From Microbacterium sp. RU33B (GTDB lineage: Bacteria > Actinomycetota > Actinomycetes > Actinomycetales > Microbacteriaceae): a stretch of DNA of 64,000 nucleotides. Below, piece after piece: positions 32,549-41,424 of this stretch. Both the position numbers and the translations under genes were made by a program. The stretch covers positions 248,001 through 312,000 of the forward strand of contig NZ_FTPO01000002.1 in NCBI RefSeq assembly GCF_900155915.1, written 5' to 3'. Position 1 is the first letter of the stretch. Each line of letters starts with the position of its first letter. The notes beneath the pieces were generated by a model. That model was not told where the DNA came from. It searched no databases and saw nothing but the letters and a program-made list of their open reading frames with translations.

Positions 32549-33121
32549 TCAGGCGGCTCCGGCGCGCCAGCAGCCGGCGACGTGGTCGTCGACCATCCCG
32601 GAGGACTGCATGAGCGCGTACATCGTCGTGGAGCCGACGAAGCGGAAGCCCCGCTTTCGGAGCGCCTTGCTCATCGCGTCGGACTCCGCGGTCGTGGCGG
32701 GCACGTCGGCGAACGACGCCGGGCGCTGCTGCGCATCCGGAGCGAACGACCACAGGAAGGCATCCAGCTCCCCCGGCCGCATGTCGAGGACGAGCTGCGC
32801 GTTCGAGATCGTCGCCAGGATCTTGGCGCGATTGCGGATGATGCCCGCATCCTGCATCAGCCGCTCGACGTCGCCCTCGTCGAAGGCGGCCACCGCGGAC
32901 GGGTCGAAGCCGTCGAACACCTCGCGGAACCGCGGACGCTTGCGGAGGATCGTGATCCACGACAGCCCCGCCTGGAACCCTTCGAGCGACATCTTCTCGA
33001 ACAGCGCGCGATCGCCGTGCAGCGGACGGCCCCACTCCTCGTCGTGGTACCGCGCGTACTCGGCGTCGGCGCCCACCCACGCGCACCGCGCGATCCCGTC
33101 GTCCCCGATGCGGATGCTCAT
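32549..33121 (-). CDS. tag: DNA-3-methyladenine glycosylase I
   Basis: Base-excision enzyme removing 3-methyladenine. The family hallmark RCAW...YHDEEWG is at the N-terminus and SWITILRKR follows. The C-terminal zinc residues lie in VDDHVAGCW, completing the Cys/His zinc site known from E. coli Tag. The 190-residue length is normal. It follows the acyl-CoA oxidase gene by 49 bases on the same strand and precedes the TetR operator. No functional link to its neighbours is evident. Confidence 0.94.
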   Translation of the reverse strand: MSIRIGDDGIARCAWVGADAEYARYHDEEWGRPLHGDRALFEKMSLEGFQAGLSWITILRKRPRFREVFDGFDPSAVAAFDEGDVERLMQDAGIIRNRAKILATISNAQLVLDMRPGELDAFLWSFAPDAQQRPASFADVPATTAESDAMSKALRKRGFRFVGSTTMYALMQSSGMVDDHVAGCWRAGAA

Positions 33122-33170
33122 CGGCTCAGCGTACGACCGGGCGCCGACACCCTCGGCTCGACGGCCGCGC

Positions 33171-35276
33171 TCACTTCTTCTTGAGCGACTTCTCCGAGAC
33201 GGGCGCGTCCGACGACGCCTTCAGTGCGGCGTAGTGCGCCCGCGCCTCGTCCTGGCGCGCCTTCTCGGCGCCCGAGGCGATCGGGGCGCGCACGTGCTCG
33301 GGCTCGAAGCCGTAGGCGTCGACGAGGTCTTGCGCATGGGGCCGCAGCCGCAGGGCGAGACGGTCGATGTAGCGCGAGACGGATGCCGCGCGCTGCGTCG
33401 ACAGCCGACCGTTGATCATGTGCCACGCGAGGTGCTTCTCGATCATCGACAGACCGAACAGGTCGCGCAGCCACGTGAGCACCTGCTTCGTGCCGGCGTC
33501 CTGGACGCGGTTCACACCGTCGGTGAACGCCTCCCACTGCAGCAGCTCGCCGTGCGCCCGCGCCGCCTCGATGAGCTCGGCCTGGTGCGCGTTGAACAGC
33601 GCCGCGGCCTCGGCAGGGGACAGCTTGGCGGCCGGGCGCAGCGCGGCGGCGACATCCGAGATCATCTGCTGCACGCGACCGGCGAGCAGATCGTGCTGCT
33701 GGTCGGCCCGGAGCCCCAGCTCGACCGAGCGCGCGGTCGAGCCGAAGTCGGCGACCGTCTGGCCCAGCTGACGCAGGCCCGCGCCGTGGAAGAGCTTGCC
33801 GGCGGTCTGTCCGACCGCGAACTTGGCGAGGGAGGCGGCATCCGCGTTCTTGAACTGCGTGGCGTAGTCCGACAGGAGCCGCTTGCCGACGAGCTGGAGC
33901 AGCACATTGTTGTCGCCCTCGAACGTCGCATAGATGTCGAGGTCGGCGTGCAGGCTCGTGAAGCGGTTCTCGGCGAGGAAGCCGGAGCCGCCGCACGCCT
34001 CGCGGCACTCCTGGATCGTGTCCAGCGCCGCCCACGTCGACAGCGGCTTGAGGGCCGCCGCGAGCGTCTCGAGGTCTTCGCGCTCCCGCGGAGTGTCGTT
34101 CTTCCCGCTGAAGACGGTGTCGAACTTCTTCAGCAGCTCGTCGTTGGCGAAGAACTGCGCGTAGTTCTGGGCGAGGAGCGGCAGCAGGCGGCGCTGGTGC
34201 TTGCCGTAGTCCAGCAGCACGACCTCGTCCGATCCGGTGCCCGAGTCGAACTGGCGACGCTGACCCGCGTAGGTCAGGGCGATGTACAGCGCGAGGGCAG
34301 TGCCGGTGGTCGCCGCGCCGTCGAGCGACACGCGCCCCTGGACGAGCGCTCCGAGCATCGTGAAGAAGCGACGGCCGGGACTGTCGATCTCGCTCGAGTA
34401 GGTGCCGTCGGCGGCGACGTCGCCGTAGCGGTTCAGCAGGTTCTCGCGCGGGACGCGCACGTGATCGAAGTGCAGGCGACCGTTGTCGATGCCGTTCAGG
34501 CCGCCCTTGACACCGTCGTCCTCGCCGCCGACGCCGGGCAGGAACGCGCCCTCGTCGTCGCGCAGCGGCACGAAGAAGCAGTGCACGCCGTAGTTGACGC
34601 CGCCGGTGATGAGCTGCGCGAAGACCGTCGCCGCCTTGCCGTGCACGGCGGCGTTGCCGAGGTAGTCCTTCCACGCCCCGCGGAACGGCGTGTGGATGAC
34701 GAACTCCTCCGTGTCGGGGTCGTACGTCGCCGTCGTTCCGATCGCTGCGACATCCGATCCGTGGCCGGTCTCGGTCATCGCGAACGCACCCGGGATGGTG
34801 AGGTCCATGATGCCCTCGAGCCAGGCGTCGTGGTGCGGCTTCGTGCCGAGCTGGTACACCGCCGAGCCGAAGAGTCCCCACTGCACGCCGGACTTGATCT
34901 GCAGGCTCGGATCGGCGAGCACCAGCTCCATGAAGCCCGCGAGGTTCGCTCCGTTGTCGTTCAGGCCGCCGTACTCCTCGGGGAATGCGCGACGCGACCC
35001 GCCGTGCTCGACGAGGAGGTGCAGCTGCGACATCACGCGCTCGCGGTGCTCGGCCATCGGCATGCCCTCGATGCGCCAGAAGGCCGGGTCCTTGATCATC
35101 TCGCGCGCTTCACGGCGGGTGTCGGCCCAGGTTCCGAGCAGGAGATCGGTCACGGCGGGCACATCGATGCGGGGCTCGTGGGCCTCTTCGGCCGTGTGCG
35201 GCGCGGTGGGCGCGCCACCTGCGGGCGTGCGCTTGCTGGTGGCGGGCTTCTTGGAGCGAACGGCGGCGTCGGCCAT
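33171..35276 (-). CDS. acyl-CoA oxidase/dehydrogenase family protein
   Basis: Flavoprotein catalysing the first oxidation of fatty acyl-CoA. The 701 residues match acyl-CoA oxidases rather than ~390-residue dehydrogenases. FAD/substrate motifs are AMTETGHGSDVAAIGTTATY and LTYAGQRRQFD, with the C-terminal oxidase extension ending in a Lys-rich tail (SEKSLKKK). CREACGGSGFLAENRF is present in the conserved mid-region. The N-terminal 30 residues are Ala/Lys-rich and probably disordered. The ATG has GAGAGG upstream. Divergent from the GH16-like gene. Confidence 0.9.
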   Translation of the reverse strand: MADAAVRSKKPATSKRTPAGGAPTAPHTAEEAHEPRIDVPAVTDLLLGTWADTRREAREMIKDPAFWRIEGMPMAEHRERVMSQLHLLVEHGGSRRAFPEEYGGLNDNGANLAGFMELVLADPSLQIKSGVQWGLFGSAVYQLGTKPHHDAWLEGIMDLTIPGAFAMTETGHGSDVAAIGTTATYDPDTEEFVIHTPFRGAWKDYLGNAAVHGKAATVFAQLITGGVNYGVHCFFVPLRDDEGAFLPGVGGEDDGVKGGLNGIDNGRLHFDHVRVPRENLLNRYGDVAADGTYSSEIDSPGRRFFTMLGALVQGRVSLDGAATTGTALALYIALTYAGQRRQFDSGTGSDEVVLLDYGKHQRRLLPLLAQNYAQFFANDELLKKFDTVFSGKNDTPREREDLETLAAALKPLSTWAALDTIQECREACGGSGFLAENRFTSLHADLDIYATFEGDNNVLLQLVGKRLLSDYATQFKNADAASLAKFAVGQTAGKLFHGAGLRQLGQTVADFGSTARSVELGLRADQQHDLLAGRVQQMISDVAAALRPAAKLSPAEAAALFNAHQAELIEAARAHGELLQWEAFTDGVNRVQDAGTKQVLTWLRDLFGLSMIEKHLAWHMINGRLSTQRAASVSRYIDRLALRLRPHAQDLVDAYGFEPEHVRAPIASGAEKARQDEARAHYAALKASSDAPVSEKSLKKK

Positions 35277-35497
35277 CGGAACACCTCTCGGCTGTGAGTC
35301 TCGGCGGGGGGAAGATCAGTTATCACGGTAGGTGTCCCACAACGCCGACCCAACTCGGTTGTGACTCCTCGACAACGGGCCGCACCCTCGTCGGTCGGCG
35401 GGATTGTGCGGTGTCGACAGGGCGCACAGCCCGCGTTCAGACCGGCGGAATGTCGGGGGCCTGTCGGAGGATGTCGGAGACGAAGGGAGCCGGGCGC
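35277..35497. promoter_or_regulatory. divergent promoter region, acyl-CoA oxidase / GH16-like
   Basis: 221 bases. It holds a CACAAC/GTTGTG inverted repeat (35338-35343, 35358-35363) and an A/T-rich patch near 35315-35330 suited to the minus-strand -10. GAAGGGAG (35482-35489) serves the GH16 ATG at 35498. No further gene seen. Confidence 0.35.
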
Positions 35498-36292
35498 ATG
35501 GAACACGACGACGCGCCGCTCGATCTGTCCGACCGGATCGCGGATGTCGACGAGCGCTTCGCGGGTACGGAGCTCGATGCGTCGCGGTGGTGGCCGCACT
35601 ACACGCCGCACTGGTCATCGCGCGCACGATCCGCGGCGCGGTTCTCGGTCGACGACGGTCTCGAGCTGCGCATCGACGAAGACACTCCCCCGTGGGCTCC
35701 CGAATGGGACGGCGACGTGCGGGTGTCCCATCTGCAGACCGGGCAAAGGTCGGGGCCGCTCGGCAGCGGGGCGGGTCAGCACCGCTTCCGGAGCGGACTC
35801 GTGGTGCGCGAGGAGCAGCCGGAGCATCGGCTCTGGCTGCCGCACTTCGGCGTCATCGAGGCGCGCTTGTGCGCCGTCCGGCATCCCGACGCCATGGTGG
35901 CCCTGTGGGCGATCGGGTTCGAAGACGCACCCGAGGACTGCGGCGAGATCTGCATCGCCGAGATCTTCGGCTCCGATCTCGACGACGAGGGCGGGTGGGT
36001 CGGGGTCGGGGTGAAGCCGCAGAACGATCCACGGCTCACGAGGGAGTTCGACAGAGTGCGCGTCGACGGCGATCTCACCCGGCCGCACGACTACGCGGTC
36101 GAATGGATGCCGGATCGCCTGCGCTTCTTCATCGACGGCCGGCGGGTGGCGACCGTCCGGCAGGCGATCGACTACCCCGTGCAGCTCATGCTCGACCTGT
36201 ACGAGCTGCCCTCGGCCGATCGTCCGCGCGACACCGCCGCGCTGCCGCACCGCTTCCGCGTCGAGCGCGTGCGCAGCTTCCCGCCGGCTTAG
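35498..36292 (+). CDS. GH16-like (concanavalin-fold) protein with altered catalytic motif
   Basis: 264 residues with the jelly-roll pattern of glycoside hydrolase family 16: GLELRIDEDTPPW, LQTGQRSG, RSGLVVREEQ, HDYAVEWMPDRLRFFIDGR and PVQLMLDLYELP. The catalytic segment reads GEICIAEIFG: both Glu (150 and 155) are kept, but the Asp expected between them is Cys152. No signal peptide is visible, so it looks cytoplasmic, unusual for GH16. The ATG has GAAGGGAG 8 bases upstream; ATG at 35471 in frame is an alternative. The stop overlaps the convergent GH3 stop by 4 bases. It may be a binding or altered enzyme. Confidence 0.8.
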   Translation: MEHDDAPLDLSDRIADVDERFAGTELDASRWWPHYTPHWSSRARSAARFSVDDGLELRIDEDTPPWAPEWDGDVRVSHLQTGQRSGPLGSGAGQHRFRSGLVVREEQPEHRLWLPHFGVIEARLCAVRHPDAMVALWAIGFEDAPEDCGEICIAEIFGSDLDDEGGWVGVGVKPQNDPRLTREFDRVRVDGDLTRPHDYAVEWMPDRLRFFIDGRRVATVRQAIDYPVQLMLDLYELPSADRPRDTAALPHRFRVERVRSFPPA

Positions 36293-38070
36293 GAGCCCAG
36301 GTCGAGCCCGTGTCCGAACCGGAACAGCGGATCCTCCGTGTCGAAGGGAACGTCGGGGCGGGATGCCTCGACCGCTGCCGTCGACCGCGGGATGTCGAAG
36401 GGCAGCCGCCCCCGCGCCGTCGCCGCGCCGGTCAGCACGTCGAGCAGTGCGGCGCCGGATGCTCCCCAGTTCGCCGTGACGGCGGCCGCGGCCTCCACCA
36501 GCGGGGCCAGGATCGCCGGGCGATCGAGGAAGACGTCGACGACGGTCGGGACCGCGGCGGCGATCCCGGTCACGTGCGCGACGACCTCGGGCGCGAACTC
36601 GAGCGATCCCGCGTGGAAGTGGTCTTCGAAGGGCGTCCCGCGCACCTCGTAGGGTGCGTGCAGGCGGATCACGGCGGCATCCGCGTCCTCCACCCGCTCG
36701 ACGACCTCGCCGTAGGCGGCGGCCACCTCGCGATCGATCCCCTCGACGTACAACCGGATGCCGCGGCGCAGCGGCAGCATGGGCCCGGCATCGTCTGATC
36801 GGTTCGTGAGCACCGTGATCGACGCGCGCTGGGCGGCCTCGCCCGCCGCGCGGAACTGCTCGCTGCCGACGATGCGCGCCGCGGCGTCGACGTCGACGAA
36901 CGGGTCGTCGAAGAGTCCGAGGCGGAACTTCTCGCGGAGGAGGCGGCGCACCGAGACGTCGAGACGGGCCTCGTCGAGCAGACCCTCGCGCACGAGCTCG
37001 ACGATGAGATCGGGGCTGGACTCGCCGCCGAACTGATCGACGCCGGCGTCCAGTGCGGCGAGCGCCCGCTCCCGAGGTGTGAGGTGTTCGAGGCCCCAGG
37101 CGCGTGCGGGATACGGGTGGCCCATGATCGGCCGGTCGTTGAGCACTCCCCAGTCGGCGCACACGATGCCGTCGAAGCCGTAGTGCTCGCGCAGCAGACC
37201 GGTGATGACGCTCTTGTTGAACGCGAAGCCGACCTCGTCGTGCTCCGTGCCCACCGGCATCCCGTAGTAGGGCATGATCTGGCTCGTCCCGGCGGCGAAC
37301 GCGGCCTCGAACGGGAGCAGATGCAGGTCGAACCGGCCGCCGGGGTAGACCTGTTCGCGGCCGTACGCGAAGTGCGGATCCTCCCCGTCCTTCTGGGGCC
37401 CGCCCCCGGGGAAGTGCTTCGTCATGGTCGCGACCGAGTCGGCGCCGAGCGCGTCGCCCTGGAACCCGCGGATGTAGGCCGCGCCGAGTTCGGACGTGAG
37501 GGCCGCGTCCTCTCCGAACGTCTGCAGCTGCCGCGCCCAGCGGGGCTCGGTCGCCAGGTCGACCTGCGGGTGCAGCGCCACCCGGATGCCGACGGCGGTG
37601 TACTCCTGGCGCGCGATGTCGGCGAAGCGCTGCACGAGGGCGGCGTCGCGGAGCGCGGCCAGCCCCAGCGTCTCCGGCCACTTCGAGAAGGGGCCGGCGA
37701 GGATCGCCGCGCCGGGGTTGTCGCTGAAGTGGTTGCGCGGGTCGGTGGAGATCGTGACCGGGATGCCGAGGCGCGTGCTGCGGGCGAGCGCCTGCAGGGC
37801 GTTCTGCCAGCGGGCGATGTCTGCGGCGGAGTCCTGAGCGCCGAACAGGTTGAAGTGCGTCATGCGCAGTCCCTCGACGGCGGCCGCGTTCGAGGGGAGG
37901 CCGAACGCGGCCTGCTCCTCGGCGAGAGTGCCGCCCGGACCGGCGGTGATCATCGCGTGGAAGAGCTGTCCCGCCTTGTCTTCGAGAGACATCTCGGCCA
38001 GCAGCAGCTCGAGTCGCTCGTCGGGCGTGCGGTTCGCGTCGAACCAGGGACGGTCAGCATCATCGCTCAT
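36289..38070 (-). CDS. glycoside hydrolase family 3 (beta-glucosidase-like)
   Basis: 593 residues. The N-terminal barrel has KHFPGGGPQKDGED and the nucleophile region GFDGIVCADWGVL (Asp306). A C-terminal alpha/beta domain follows (about 430-590), ending RFGHGLDLGS. No signal peptide, so it is a cytoplasmic enzyme for imported oligosaccharides. ATG candidates are 38082, 38079 and 38070; 38070 is preferred because MSDDADRPWFDANRTPDERL reads as the natural N-terminus and a TAGGTT box would start transcription near 38077. A palindromic operator overlaps that promoter; no linked regulator is evident. Confidence 0.88.
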   Translation of the reverse strand: MSDDADRPWFDANRTPDERLELLLAEMSLEDKAGQLFHAMITAGPGGTLAEEQAAFGLPSNAAAVEGLRMTHFNLFGAQDSAADIARWQNALQALARSTRLGIPVTISTDPRNHFSDNPGAAILAGPFSKWPETLGLAALRDAALVQRFADIARQEYTAVGIRVALHPQVDLATEPRWARQLQTFGEDAALTSELGAAYIRGFQGDALGADSVATMTKHFPGGGPQKDGEDPHFAYGREQVYPGGRFDLHLLPFEAAFAAGTSQIMPYYGMPVGTEHDEVGFAFNKSVITGLLREHYGFDGIVCADWGVLNDRPIMGHPYPARAWGLEHLTPRERALAALDAGVDQFGGESSPDLIVELVREGLLDEARLDVSVRRLLREKFRLGLFDDPFVDVDAAARIVGSEQFRAAGEAAQRASITVLTNRSDDAGPMLPLRRGIRLYVEGIDREVAAAYGEVVERVEDADAAVIRLHAPYEVRGTPFEDHFHAGSLEFAPEVVAHVTGIAAAVPTVVDVFLDRPAILAPLVEAAAAVTANWGASGAALLDVLTGAATARGRLPFDIPRSTAAVEASRPDVPFDTEDPLFRFGHGLDLGS

Positions 38071-38082
38071 GCTGGCCATCAT

Positions 38083-38104
38083 AAACCTAGTGGTCACTAG
38101 GTTT
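38083..38104. promoter_or_regulatory. palindromic operator of the GH3 gene
   Basis: AAACCTAGTG and CACTAGGTTT arms around GT, overlapping a TAGGTT -10 candidate on the minus strand. Such sites bind TetR-type repressors. It differs from the operator at 32484. Confidence 0.68.
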
Positions 38105-38116
38105 TCAAGGGATGTC

Positions 38117-40126
<2,010 letters not shown>

Positions 40127-40159
40127 CCGAACACCCTAACCGCGGGTGACGACAGCGAT

Positions 40160-40182
40160 CCCCGGCTCCGGCGTGCCCGGGG
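40160..40182 (-). terminator. hairpin after the Gly-rich membrane protein gene
   Basis: CCCCGG/CCGGGG arms with an 11-base loop, 38 bases downstream of the stop at 40221 and ahead of recQ. No T-run. Confidence 0.4.
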
Positions 40183-40220
40183 TGACGGCGCACCTGTCCG
40201 CGGTGGGGAGGAAGCGCTGC

Positions 40221-40856
40221 TCAGAAGCCGCCTCCGCCGTCACCCCCGCCGAAGCCGCCCCCGAAACCACCCCCGTCGAAGCCCCCTCCGAATCCTCCGC
40301 CGTCGAAGCCTCCGCCGTCGAAGCCCGCTCCGTCGACGCCCATCGCGCCGTCGGTCGGCGACACCCCACCGATCTCGCCGACCCAGCCGGGCTCTCCGGA
40401 GATCCCGATCGAGCCGGCGCCGACGGTGAAGTACGCCACGAGCGACTGCGACGCGAGGAACTGGTAGGCCACCAGCCCGACGAGCACGGGGTTGCGGAAG
40501 AGGAATCCGAGAGGCTGATCACCGGCATCCGGGCGGGTGCCGGCCTGCGTCGCCTCGCGCTCGAGGACCGCCGTGGTGGTCGTGCCGTTGGCCTGCGCCC
40601 GCCCGATCACCCGGGCCAGCAGCGACGGCTCGGGCGCTTCGCGCTGCTCCTCCGGTGACATGAAGGGACGGAGCTCCTCGAACATCTCGCGCCGCTTCTC
40701 GGGCGGGAGCTCCGCGAAGGCGGCCCGGTGGGCGTTCTCGACGACGCTGGGAGGGAGCGTCCCGAGCAGGTACAGGTACCGAGAGATGCGCTCCTCCTCG
40801 GTCACGGCCGCGTAGGGCTCGGCGCGACGACGTCGGAAACGGTCCCACAGGGCCAT
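40221..40856 (-). CDS. membrane protein of unknown function with Gly/Phe/Asp repeat tail
   Basis: Not recognised as a characterised family. The first ~100 residues are charged and helical (SRYLYLLGTLPPSVVENAHR, LPPEKRREMFEELRPFMSPE). One hydrophobic segment (NPVLVGLVAYQFLASQSLVAYF, about 122-143) follows, then a tail of GGGFDGGGFGGGF-type repeats (about 172-211). Tails of this type are common in small actinobacterial membrane proteins of unknown role. The ATG at 40856 has GGGAGG upstream, so translation looks real. The repeats are compositional, not Cys-rich. Confidence 0.75.
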   Translation of the reverse strand: MALWDRFRRRRAEPYAAVTEEERISRYLYLLGTLPPSVVENAHRAAFAELPPEKRREMFEELRPFMSPEEQREAPEPSLLARVIGRAQANGTTTTAVLEREATQAGTRPDAGDQPLGFLFRNPVLVGLVAYQFLASQSLVAYFTVGAGSIGISGEPGWVGEIGGVSPTDGAMGVDGAGFDGGGFDGGGFGGGFDGGGFGGGFGGGDGGGGF

Positions 40857-40887
40857 GACGAACCTCCCGTGCTGAAGTGCTGTCAGG

Positions 40888-41424
40888 CTACGCCGCGCAC
40901 CATTTGTCCGCGAGGGTCTTGACGACGTTCAGATTGCGGTTCGTCGCGGTGCCGAGGAGCTTCGCGGCCCCGAGCGGATCGACCACCCCGTCCTGGTACC
41001 CGGGGCGGAGGAGCGCGTGCACGGCACGACCGCGCACGATCATGTCACCCCGCTCCGAGCTCGTCGCCTCGACGGCATCCCGCACCGTCGCCGACGGCTC
41101 GTCCTTGAGCAGATACACGTAGTGCCGCACGTACTCGGGCGACGACAGCGCGACGGCTTCCGCGGCGAGGTCGGCGAACTCCCGGGCCGTGAAGACGATC
41201 GTCGGCACGTCGAACCCGCGATCGGCCTGGAACGCAGCCTCCAGACGCCCCTCGATCCGTGCTCGTGAGCGCATCGCCGACGTGAAGCGCACGTTGCCCG
41301 TGTTGATGTGCGTGGCGACATCCTCGAAGCCCGTCTCCTCGACGACACGACGGATGTCGTCTTTGGGGAACATCCGCGTCGGACCGAGGTTGATCGCGCG
41401 GAGGAAGGCGAGGTAGGTCGTCAC
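40888..41424 (-). CDS. DUF1697 domain protein
   Basis: 178 residues matching the DUF1697 family: N-terminal YLAFLRAINLGPTRMFPKDD, then THINTGNVRFTS and the C-terminal LLGTATNRNLNVVKTLADKW. No catalytic function is known for the family. The start is GTG at 41424, overlapping the stop of the DUF3516 helicase by 4 bases, so it is translationally coupled to it. Soluble, cytoplasmic. Confidence 0.87.
   Translation of the reverse strand: MTTYLAFLRAINLGPTRMFPKDDIRRVVEETGFEDVATHINTGNVRFTSAMRSRARIEGRLEAAFQADRGFDVPTIVFTAREFADLAAEAVALSSPEYVRHYVYLLKDEPSATVRDAVEATSSERGDMIVRGRAVHALLRPGYQDGVVDPLGAAKLLGTATNRNLNVVKTLADKWCAA

Noticed and set aside
35334..35376. Similarity of the CCCACAACGCCGACCCAACTCGG stretch parts to the palindrome at 53313
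   Set aside because: Shared short words only (TCCCACA, ACTCGGT) with gaps between them; not enough for a common repeat family.
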